Shown here one piece after another: positions 7,901 through 15,568 of a stretch of DNA of 64,000 nt. Source of the stretch: an uncultured Muribaculaceae bacterium (GTDB taxonomy: Bacteria; Bacteroidota; Bacteroidia; Bacteroidales; Muribaculaceae); NCBI GenBank assembly GCA_910579035.1, contig CAJTSR010000016.1, positions 10,076 to 74,075 on the forward strand. Reading direction: 5' to 3'. The stretch's first letter is position 1, and every line of letters starts with the position of its first letter. The position numbers and the translations under genes were made by a program. The notes beneath the pieces were generated by a model. The model worked only from the letters and a program-made list of their open reading frames with translations, was not told where the DNA came from and made no database searches.

Positions 7901-10900
7901 CTATTTCATTATGGTGACTTTGTTGCCGTTGATAATGTAGATGCCGGTAGGCAGGTTGTCGATGTCAGCCTGAGTGGCATCACGCTTGATTAAGATACCT
8001 TGAAGATTATAAATGTCGTTCGTAGTATTATCCTCGGCCATTATGTCATTAATGCCGGAAGGTATGTCTATGTCAGGGATTGATGAATTGAACTGTTCGT
8101 CGTAGTATGTGGTCATTGGCTGGCGCTCGTGAAGAGTATATGCAACGTCTACCACAGGATTAGGCTGAGTCGTGACATCGTAGTTGTAAATGCCTTCAGA
8201 GTTCCCTGTGTTAAAGGTTCCGTTGATGGTCACCCCGTCTATGACAAGGCCGGGTATAAGAGGCTGAATCTTTATTTTACCATTAATGCGGTCAATCTGA
8301 TATTTCCACATCTCCTCATATTGGCTATTGGTTTTTACGCCGCCCGGAACATAAATTTTGCTATTTTCCGGCACAAGGGCTTGGGGATTTAATGAGGACG
8401 AGAAATAATCATGGGCTTCATTTACTTCAGAGTAAAATGTTTTGCTGAAGTCAACGGGATTTTCATTTAGCAGGTATACATATTTCAATGAACCAAGATT
8501 AGCGAAGCAATTATCGTAAGACCAAATGAAGTTTTGCATTGTAATTGATTCCAAGGACGGTAAATCTGAAATAACACTATTCCCGCTAAATATAATATTA
8601 TTATTAAAGCTTATGTGTTTTAGATTGTTGCAGCCACGAATGGTGCTGTTATTCAAAGATTTGACGTTATCTCCAAACTGGATGTTGGTGATGTTGTCGC
8701 AGAATTCAATGATATTAATATTGGTAGTAGCATTAGGAATTATTAGTTCTCCCTCTTTGTTGTTGGGGACTTGGATAAGATGGGAGAGGCCTTTCCAATA
8801 TAGAATGCCGTCGTGAACACTCCATTCTTCGTTTTCGGGGTCAATGGTGATTTCTTCCAGGTTCTTGAATCCCATACCGACAGATCCTAAGTAACCGATC
8901 TCACTTTTTAAATTTTTAGGAAGATGAAGTTTCTTAAGCCTTTCGCAATATATTGAATTACATATTGATTCCGCATTTTCAGGAAGATGAAGTTCTTCGA
9001 TGTAGTCGCCATTTATACAATTGAATGGTAAATATTTGATATTATCAGACATATGTACTTTTACGACTGTCGAGCCTGTAAAAATTGACGAACCGATTGT
9101 CGTGATGGTGTTCGACATGGTGAAACTGTGCATTTCGGCATTCTGCATGGCACTGTTGTCGATACCGAGTACTTTGCAGTCATAGCCATTTGCCGGTATG
9201 GCATCAGGTATTACTACCTCTATTGGCAATTGAGCCTGTTCGTAACCAAAAAGATAGAGAGCCTTGCCATGAATCCTGTATTTAAGTCCTTCATACGTTA
9301 CGACATCATTATCCAGCGGAGGGTTCTCATTTTCTATAATCTGAGCGAAATCCTGCCATACAGAAGTGGAACTATATGATTCAATGGTTCCGGTCGGTAC
9401 ATAAAGCACTCCGGACGAAGGACACTGGGTGTTTGTGAATACGCATTCATTTATTGAAACAGCTTGATTCATTTTACAAACCACAGTTTTAAGATTGATA
9501 CAATCAAAAAAGACATTTAATCCTATGGTTTGTAATGATGCCGGTAACTCAATTCGTGATATTGACAAATTCATCATTGAGTTGGATTCAATATGTTTCA
9601 AATTTTTTGGCAGGCTCAGTAACTCCAGGTTGCTTAAGCCTGTAAGAGCATAAGCAGGTAGAGCGTCCGCCCGCTGTTCCGGCCCGCTTATCTGAAAAGA
9701 CTCTACAGGGTCGGTCGCCTTGCATGGCTCTATGCTGGCTTCGGATATGTCGAGCGCTTTTATTGACTTGATATTCTCTCTGATAAACCAAAGATCTTCG
9801 GCATTGATAGTACCGGTTATAGTCAGTGATGCTATTTGGGAAAGTTCGGTGTCTTTCAAAGACTCCGACAATTTTCCGGGAGTGGTGAGATTCACTGTCT
9901 TTTCTATGTCCGGCGTTGTGACTTCGACGGTAAGAGTGTATTCATCACCATATACGTCAAAAATTGCATGGCCATCATAAAACATATTTGTATCACCATA
10001 CAAGCCTTTCCCTTCTACCTTGATGGTTATATTTGCAGGTGCGCTTCCGGAATCATCGAATACGTTAAAACGGAATGTACCCGCTTTGATAAATTCTATT
10101 GAAGCGTCTTCAGGAGAGATGTCTATCCATCTGTCTTTATAAATCTTAAGTTGATATTGTGTATTATTCACTATTTTGATAGTGCCTACATCTTTTTTTA
10201 TTTCGGCGACCGTTTTCCTTACAGGTGCTTCAATTGTGCTAAGTACTTCAAGCCATGCGTCCGACGATGATTTCCTTGAAGCTAATGTGAGATAATCATC
10301 CGGTGCGATTTCCGACGAAATTGCTATATCGAAAAAATTCAAACCAGACCCCCACAAACCGAGCCCGAAATCATCATGAACTTCAGTAAAAGTCATAGTT
10401 TTAATAACTTCTTTTACATTGCCGTCTTTGTCAAACAGTAAAAGTCCTATTTGGCCGTTTGCGTCGCACGGATAGGACAGGCCAAGGCAAGTGAAATCGA
10501 AAGTCTGATTCTGCGCAGGTGCGTCTACACTGAAATGCGCACCCGGAGCGAGCTGGCCTGTCGCCCAGAAATATCCATAGTCACAGAATATTTTAGAGTA
10601 TTCCTTTCCTGTTTTATCGGGAGCGATGTTAATGACCATTGTTGCGTTGTCATTAAAATAATCCGGCCCTGGCGTCAATGCGTTTAATGCAAACATTCCG
10701 TTGTAAGCTCCGTCCCAGCCCCAGTTTATGTGATACAAATCGTGATTGTCGTATCCATCGATTATGAATGCGTGATTTCCGCTGCCTGTGCCATTATATA
10801 TCACAGGATTTCCGGCTTGCAGATCGGATTTTAACATAGATTTCCATACATCATCGCTAAAATTCTTTGCAGAGATAAACTGACACTCAGGACTGTATTT

Positions 10901-11620
10901 GAAGCATTGCTGAAACCGGTGGCCTAAAAAGTTCATATATGCAGAACTTTCGTAAGGAGTATATCGCATGACAACGGCCTCTCCGGCATCTCGCATCAGA
11001 GTGGCTATTTCAGAAGAATTGTTTGCATTGATGTCTTGTACAGGCATTGAATCCCAATTGTAATTGTCGGGCCAGTTGTGGTATTTCATCACAATCGCCA
11101 TAGCCGTGGCCACGCACCCGGTAGGTACTTTCATACCATCTACAGTTGGGCATAGGCTGTTGTAAGGCTCGCCTTGGCCCCAATTGGCCGTTTCAAGCAC
11201 GACGCCTTCGTCTGAAATTGAATTCAAAGTTGATGTTTTCCACGATGAATGCGCCTGCTCGGTACCGGGCACAGCTTTTATTTGCTCAACATACCGGTTG
11301 AGCATTTCTACGAGCTGAGGAGGCATTTTATCTAAATCAAAGCAGCCCCTATCGGTGAACCCTAATATTTTTTGCGCGCGGTCATCTCCTGCCACAATTA
11401 CGAACCCTTTGTTGTCCGCACTATTAAAAATGTAATAGGGTTGGTCGGCTGATTGGTTCGTTGCTTTGGGGAGAGCGTGTGATGCCGTTGCGTTATGTTT
11501 GCCCGGAAAGTTTGTGCTAAAGAACTCTCTTGCAACGGATTCGGCCTGATTTAAGCTTATCTGCCGGGCGTAGCTTGCCATCGTGAGTAAGATGAAAAAT
11601 AACGTGGTAAAAACCCGCAT
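7901..11620 (-). CDS. Secreted C10-family (streptopain-like) cysteine protease with BspA-type leucine-rich repeats
   Basis: A 1239-residue secreted protein. Residues 1-18 are a signal peptide; about 20-135 a Spi-like propeptide (YYIFNSADNKGFVIVAGDD); about 140-335 the C10 catalytic domain with Cys169 (PTGCVATAMA), His283 (GNHAFIIDGY) and the NWGWDGAYNG motif (Asn299). After that come Ig-like beta regions and BspA/LRR_5 repeats (about 600-1100, e.g. LTGLSNLELLSLPKNLKHIE). The end, YNLQGILIKRD to GNKVTIMK, resembles short Bacteroidales C-terminal sorting signals. It probably cleaves proteins outside the cell, with the repeats mediating binding. It is a single-gene unit between two hairpins. Confidence 0.93.
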   Translation of the reverse strand: MRVFTTLFFILLTMASYARQISLNQAESVAREFFSTNFPGKHNATASHALPKATNQSADQPYYIFNSADNKGFVIVAGDDRAQKILGFTDRGCFDLDKMPPQLVEMLNRYVEQIKAVPGTEQAHSSWKTSTLNSISDEGVVLETANWGQGEPYNSLCPTVDGMKVPTGCVATAMAIVMKYHNWPDNYNWDSMPVQDINANNSSEIATLMRDAGEAVVMRYTPYESSAYMNFLGHRFQQCFKYSPECQFISAKNFSDDVWKSMLKSDLQAGNPVIYNGTGSGNHAFIIDGYDNHDLYHINWGWDGAYNGMFALNALTPGPDYFNDNATMVINIAPDKTGKEYSKIFCDYGYFWATGQLAPGAHFSVDAPAQNQTFDFTCLGLSYPCDANGQIGLLLFDKDGNVKEVIKTMTFTEVHDDFGLGLWGSGLNFFDIAISSEIAPDDYLTLASRKSSSDAWLEVLSTIEAPVRKTVAEIKKDVGTIKIVNNTQYQLKIYKDRWIDISPEDASIEFIKAGTFRFNVFDDSGSAPANITIKVEGKGLYGDTNMFYDGHAIFDVYGDEYTLTVEVTTPDIEKTVNLTTPGKLSESLKDTELSQIASLTITGTINAEDLWFIRENIKSIKALDISEASIEPCKATDPVESFQISGPEQRADALPAYALTGLSNLELLSLPKNLKHIESNSMMNLSISRIELPASLQTIGLNVFFDCINLKTVVCKMNQAVSINECVFTNTQCPSSGVLYVPTGTIESYSSTSVWQDFAQIIENENPPLDNDVVTYEGLKYRIHGKALYLFGYEQAQLPIEVVIPDAIPANGYDCKVLGIDNSAMQNAEMHSFTMSNTITTIGSSIFTGSTVVKVHMSDNIKYLPFNCINGDYIEELHLPENAESICNSIYCERLKKLHLPKNLKSEIGYLGSVGMGFKNLEEITIDPENEEWSVHDGILYWKGLSHLIQVPNNKEGELIIPNATTNINIIEFCDNITNIQFGDNVKSLNNSTIRGCNNLKHISFNNNIIFSGNSVISDLPSLESITMQNFIWSYDNCFANLGSLKYVYLLNENPVDFSKTFYSEVNEAHDYFSSSLNPQALVPENSKIYVPGGVKTNSQYEEMWKYQIDRINGKIKIQPLIPGLVIDGVTINGTFNTGNSEGIYNYDVTTQPNPVVDVAYTLHERQPMTTYYDEQFNSSIPDIDIPSGINDIMAEDNTTNDIYNLQGILIKRDATQADIDNLPTGIYIINGNKVTIMK

Positions 11621-11725
11621 AATGGTTATTGGTATTAGATTGGTTTATAATGAAAGAGCGTCAAGTAAGCGCTTGCCACTCCAATGTAGCCATCGACAAG
11701 GCGTGTGCGTAGTGTTATGTAATCG

Positions 11726-11733
11726 CAAAATTA
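11726..11733 (-). promoter_or_regulatory. Possible -7 box of the C10 protease gene
   Basis: TAATTTTG (minus strand), implying a leader of about 100 nt before the ATG at 11620. No clear -33 TTTG accompanies it. In the 301-bp gap 11621-11921, this box and the hairpin at 11820-11848 are the only signals seen. Confidence 0.4.
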
Positions 11734-11819
11734 CATATTTTATTGAGATGTTTGCTGTTATACGTAAAAAAGTTTCAGAGTATTCAGCCGATATTGTGTT
11801 TTAAAGGATACATACGACG

Positions 11820-11848
11820 GGGGCGCGGACAAGTTAATGCCGCGCCCC
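11820..11848. terminator. GC-rich hairpin after the DUF2795 gene
   Basis: Perfect 9-bp stem GGGGCGCGG / CCGCGCCCC (11820-11828 with 11840-11848) with an 11-nt loop, 73 nt past the DUF2795 stop. No T-tract on either side, so the terminator role is inferred from position. Confidence 0.45.
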
Positions 11849-11921
11849 GTTTGGGTAATTGGCCAAACAAATAAATTTTGTATGACCAATGGTTATAAGG
11901 TGTTAGCTTCAATCGTCCGGC

Positions 11922-12143
11922 TTAATATTCGTCTTCGTTGAAGAGGAAGTCTTCTTTTGAGGGGTAGTCGGGCCAGATGTCTTCGATGCTTTCGTAGGTT
12001 TCGCCTTCGTCTTCTATTTCTTGGAGGTTCTCGATAACTTCCATAGGCGAGCCGCTGCGCATCGCGTAGTCGATCAGTTCGTCTTTAGTTGCCGGCCATG
12101 GGGCGTCTTCGAGTTTGGAGGCCAATTCAAGTGTCCAGTACAT
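11922..12143 (-). CDS. DUF2795 domain protein
   Basis: A 73-residue acidic protein, MYWTLELASKLEDAPWPATK. The motif W-P-A-T-K-D-E-L-I-D-Y-A followed by an acidic helix matches the DUF2795 family, a small helical domain of unknown function common in Bacteroidota. No signal or membrane segment. Its promoter overlaps the 3' end of the adenosyltransferase gene upstream, so it is probably transcribed on its own. Confidence 0.85.
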   Translation of the reverse strand: MYWTLELASKLEDAPWPATKDELIDYAMRSGSPMEVIENLQEIEDEGETYESIEDIWPDYPSKEDFLFNEDEY

Positions 12144-12200
12144 AGTGGGTTATATTTTTATTATGCGCCTTTTTAGATACCATATAGGCGAAAAAGTGCG

Positions 12201-12230
12201 CAAAGGTAGTTATTTTATTTGTACTAACAA
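12201..12230 (-). promoter_or_regulatory. Promoter of the DUF2795 gene
   Basis: A canonical -7 TACCTTTG (12201-12208) and a -33 TTG (12228-12230) separated by 19 nt on the minus strand. The predicted transcript has about 50 nt of leader before the ATG at 12143. The -33 overlaps the last codons of the adenosyltransferase gene. Confidence 0.7.
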
Positions 12231-12772
12231 GTTTTCTCCCAAAATATTTCGTTGGCGCTGTTAAAATTGTTTATAGCCCGGCTGAGGACGAAGAGGTAAT
12301 CGCTGAGGCGGTTTATGAATCGCACTATCTCGGGGTCTACCGCCACGTCGCGTCCGAGCGATATTATGCGGCGTTCGGCGCGGCGAGCCACGGTGCGGGC
12401 TATGTTGGCGCGGGCGGCGTCGGGGTGTCCGCCGGGCAGTATGAAGCGATTGTGGCGAGGCAGCGAGGCCTCGAAGGCGTCGATGTCGGCTTCGAGTGTT
12501 TCGGTGGCGGCGGCAGGGAAGGGGGCGGGCTGCCACTTGGAGTCTTCCTCGGTTGCCAGCGATGCTCCGATGTCGAACAGCAGGTTCATAGCCCGCAGCA
12601 GTGTGGCGTGTGCGGGCTGCGGTATGGCCTCGGAGCTGTCGAGCAGGCCGAGCCAGGAGTTGAGTTCGTCGACGGTGCCGTATGCTTCGAGGCGGGCGTT
12701 GTCTTTATCGATGCGTGTTCCGCCCACGAGTGAGGTGGTGCCGCTATCGCCTGTGCGTGTGTATACTTTCAT
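12224..12772 (-). CDS. Cob(I)yrinic acid a,c-diamide adenosyltransferase, PduO type
   Basis: A 182-residue enzyme transferring adenosyl from ATP to cob(I)alamin to form adenosylcobalamin in the cytoplasm. The ATG at 12772 gives MKVYTRTGDSGTTSLVGGTR, the standard PduO N-terminus with the ATP-binding TRTGDSGTT. Further family marks are YGTVDELNSWLG, FILPGGH and the helix ARTVARRAERR. Size is typical. The open frame upstream (to 12832) is discarded because it lacks family residues and crosses the terminator at 12791-12823. No cobalamin riboswitch was recognised upstream. Confidence 0.93.
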   Translation of the reverse strand: MKVYTRTGDSGTTSLVGGTRIDKDNARLEAYGTVDELNSWLGLLDSSEAIPQPAHATLLRAMNLLFDIGASLATEEDSKWQPAPFPAAATETLEADIDAFEASLPRHNRFILPGGHPDAARANIARTVARRAERRIISLGRDVAVDPEIVRFINRLSDYLFVLSRAINNFNSANEIFWEKTC

Positions 12773-12790
12773 ATCGATATGTATCCTAAA

Positions 12791-12823
12791 GTTAAGGGTC
12801 GGACTGTCTGTCCAACCCTTAAC
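12791..12823 (-). terminator. Terminator of the TonB receptor / OB lipoprotein operon
   Basis: Imperfect 14-bp stem, GTTAAGGGT-GGAC paired with GTCC-ACCCTTAAC, with a 5-nt loop, 28 nt after the stop of the lipoprotein gene. On the minus strand it is followed by a short T-rich stretch. Confidence 0.6.
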
Positions 12824-12850
12824 GTTTGTCATACGGTTGATGTTCGTGTG

Positions 12851-15553
12851 TTATTGGGGTATTTTACCGTCTTCCCACCATGTGCAGCTTACAGGTGCGA
12901 ACTGGCCGGGGCCGGAAACTTCAAACACGGCTGTGTAGGCTATCGTTTCCTTGCTTTCGTAGTATGCGCTGAAGTTGATGGTGTAGAGCACAGAGAGTCC
13001 CTCTATGGGTTTTGCGTCGGAGTGGAGTATGGAGAGTGCTCCGGGCATTACTTCCTTCATAAAGCGGGTCTTCTCAAGCTCTATGATCTGGTCGTCGCTC
13101 ATTCCTTCGTAGCCTGCGGGGTACTGCGAGCGGGCTGCCGACGGACGGAGGTCGATGTTGCCCTGATATGCCGATGTGCCGGAGTAGTACTCGTTGTTGC
13201 CATACGACGATATGTAGAACTTGCCGCTCTTGATGTCGGTGTCACCCAGCGGGCGGCATATGTTCTCGTATACCCAGTCGACGCAGGTCTGGAAGTAGAG
13301 CGTGCTCATTTCCTGTCCTTTGCCTGCGGGGAGGTTGATGGTCACGTTGGGGTCGTACATCCACTTGCCGCCGGTGCGGACAAACTGGTTGGTTTCTGTG
13401 ATGGTGAAGTCGTAGGGTTCCCATGCCGAAGTACCGCGCTTGAATGCGGCGCAGGCGAAGCTGGTTTCGCCGCCGGCGTAGTGGTTCCATATCACATAGC
13501 GAATGTCGCCTTCGTTGCCGTAGGGGTACTTGGAGTTGACATACTGGCTCAGGTAAGGCTCGGCTGCCGTGAGGTCGCCGGTAGGACGTCCCATGGCGGT
13601 GTAGTCGTCGGGGCTGAGCACAGAGAAGTTGTCGGCCACGCTCCAGCGGTTGGCTGAGTAGTGGTATACGGTGCTGTGGGTTTCGGCGAATACGTCGAGT
13701 CCAGCGCGCGACATCATTCTTGCGGCTGCGCTGTTTACAGACTTGCCGTCGATTTCGGTCACTACCATGTTGCAGTACTTGCTGCCTGCGATTGCTATGA
13801 AGTAGCCGGTTATGGTCTGCTCCGAGCCGTCTTTGAGCATGGCGGTGACTTCGGGCGTGAAGCCGTAGACGCTGCCCTGTGCCTTGGCGCTGCCTGTGGG
13901 CACGATGTTGATGTTCTTGAGTTTTGTGGGGTCTTCCTTGTCGTAGCTCATGGTCACCTTGCCCTTGATTGTGGCGTAGATGCCGAGGGCGTCGTCGGTG
14001 CGGGTGATAGCCTGGTCGAGTTCGGCTCCGGTGTATTCCTTGGCTGCGGGATAGGTTACGTCCTGCTTGCCGAGCACTGTGGCGGTAGCGCTCGAGCCGG
14101 TAACCTGAAGCCCCTTGTTGTAAGCGCCGATGCTTCCGTTCACTTCCATCTGGTCGCCGACGGCCACTGTGGCGGTGTCGAACTTGCTGCCCATGTATAC
14201 GAAGATTGCGCCTGTCTTGTCGGCGAGCATGTAGCCCTGTGCGCAGACTGCCATCACGATGCCTCGGATTGTCACGCCGGCATCGCCGTTCTTGAGCGAG
14301 CCTACAACACTGGTGGCGTCGAAGCTGCTTGTGCTGTATACGGGCTTGCCGTCGACGGCGGTCACTACCATGTTGCAGTACTTGCTGCCTGCGATTGCTA
14401 TGAAGTAGCCGGTGATGGTCTGCTCCGAGCCGTCTTTGAGCATGGCGGTGACTTCGGGCGTGAAGCCGTAGACGCTGCCCTGAGCCTTGGCGCTGCCTGC
14501 GGGCACGATGTTGATGTTCTTGAGCTTTGTGGGGTCTTCCTTGTCGTAGCTCATAGTCACCTTGCCCTTGATTGTGGCATAGATGCCGAGGGCGTCGTCG
14601 GTGCGAGTGATAGCTTGGTCGAGTTCTGCTCCGGTGTATTCCTTGGCTGCGGGATAGGTTATGTCCTGCTTGCCGAGCACTGTGGCGGTAGCGCTCGAGC
14701 CAGTAACCTGAAGTCCCTTGTTGTAAGCGCCGATGCTTCCGTTCACTTCCATCTGGTCGCCCACGGCCACAGTGGTGGTGTCGAACTTGCTGCCCATGTA
14801 TACGAAGATTGCGCCTGTCTTATCGGCGAGCATGTAGCCTTGGGCGCAGACTGCCATCACGACGCCTCGGATTGTCACGCCTGCATCGCCGTTCTTGAGC
14901 GAGCCTACAACACTGCTCAGCTCGAAGGAGGGTTCCTCGGGTGTGCCGCCACCGAACACGGGTTCCTGCGGTGCAACATTGTATGTTACCACGCATATCG
15001 AGCCGTCGGCGGGGTCGACGTCGGCTGCGAGCATGGTGGGAATGAAGTTCTGGGGCTGTTTCGAGGGAGCGAAGGCGTTGATGAAGTTTTCAGACTGCCA
15101 TACGTCTTTCTCGTACTGCTCCGGGCTTACCCTGTAGGTCTGCGGGTTTGTTCCGGCGATGTATTCCTCCGGTTCGGCGTCGGCCTGGCGGTATGTGAGG
15201 CGGATGGCGGAGCCGTCGGTGAGGGTGAAGTAGGGGAAAGAGCTGTTGCCCAGGAATGCGGGCACGTACTTGGAGGCGGGAGCTGCCTGCGAGAAGCGGC
15301 GCATCGAGCCTACCTGCTGCAGGGCTGCCTTGCCGTCTTCGCCGGCGAGGGCTGTGTTCTCGGCCAGTCCGGCTATGGTCTTGTAGTCGGCGTCGGTGAG
15401 GGTGTATTCTACCGTCTGGACGTCGGTTACAGGCTCGTTTTCGATTTTGTCGAATCCGTCGAGCTTGTCGTTCCACGAGTTTTCGTCGCAGGCGGAGGCT
15501 GCGAGAACGATGGCCGCAGCAGCCAGAACCTTGGTATATTTGTTTGTTTTCAT
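12851..15553 (-). CDS. Surface lipoprotein with two nearly identical OB-fold-like modules
   Basis: A 900-residue protein. The N-terminus MKTNKYTKVLAAAAIVLAAS followed by A-C22 and DENS is a lipoprotein signal with acidic residues after the Cys, suggesting outer-membrane anchoring. Residues about 213-403 and 414-604 are tandem copies of one module (SVVGSLKNGDAGVTIRG, YMLADKTGAIFVYMGSKFD, QMEVNGSIGAYNKGLQVTG), which has the look of an OB-fold in secreted Bacteroidota proteins of the DUF5689/DUF6359 type (inference). The C-terminal 290 residues have no recognised family. The gene follows the TonB receptor by 15 nt and probably encodes its cell-surface partner. Ligand unknown. Confidence 0.75.
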   Translation of the reverse strand: MKTNKYTKVLAAAAIVLAASACDENSWNDKLDGFDKIENEPVTDVQTVEYTLTDADYKTIAGLAENTALAGEDGKAALQQVGSMRRFSQAAPASKYVPAFLGNSSFPYFTLTDGSAIRLTYRQADAEPEEYIAGTNPQTYRVSPEQYEKDVWQSENFINAFAPSKQPQNFIPTMLAADVDPADGSICVVTYNVAPQEPVFGGGTPEEPSFELSSVVGSLKNGDAGVTIRGVVMAVCAQGYMLADKTGAIFVYMGSKFDTTTVAVGDQMEVNGSIGAYNKGLQVTGSSATATVLGKQDITYPAAKEYTGAELDQAITRTDDALGIYATIKGKVTMSYDKEDPTKLKNINIVPAGSAKAQGSVYGFTPEVTAMLKDGSEQTITGYFIAIAGSKYCNMVVTAVDGKPVYSTSSFDATSVVGSLKNGDAGVTIRGIVMAVCAQGYMLADKTGAIFVYMGSKFDTATVAVGDQMEVNGSIGAYNKGLQVTGSSATATVLGKQDVTYPAAKEYTGAELDQAITRTDDALGIYATIKGKVTMSYDKEDPTKLKNINIVPTGSAKAQGSVYGFTPEVTAMLKDGSEQTITGYFIAIAGSKYCNMVVTEIDGKSVNSAAARMMSRAGLDVFAETHSTVYHYSANRWSVADNFSVLSPDDYTAMGRPTGDLTAAEPYLSQYVNSKYPYGNEGDIRYVIWNHYAGGETSFACAAFKRGTSAWEPYDFTITETNQFVRTGGKWMYDPNVTINLPAGKGQEMSTLYFQTCVDWVYENICRPLGDTDIKSGKFYISSYGNNEYYSGTSAYQGNIDLRPSAARSQYPAGYEGMSDDQIIELEKTRFMKEVMPGALSILHSDAKPIEGLSVLYTINFSAYYESKETIAYTAVFEVSGPGQFAPVSCTWWEDGKIPQ
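13742..14312. repeat. Tandem intragenic repeat, copy 2 (C-terminal module)
   Basis: About 571 bp, nearly identical to 14345-14915 at a constant offset of 603 bp (201 codons). Only scattered substitutions separate the copies, mostly synonymous, so the duplication is recent or kept alike by gene conversion. It preserves the reading frame. Confidence 0.9.
14345..14915. repeat. Tandem intragenic repeat, copy 1 (N-terminal module)
   Basis: Partner of 13742-14312 in the OB-fold-like lipoprotein gene, with the same 603-bp period. The linker between the copies is about 32 bp. Confidence 0.9.
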
Positions 15554-15568
15554 CTGTTTAAGTGCGGC

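Noticed and set aside
12773..12850. Cobalamin riboswitch before the adenosyltransferase
   Set aside because: The 78-bp gap holds only the terminator of the preceding operon; no B12-box-like sequence.
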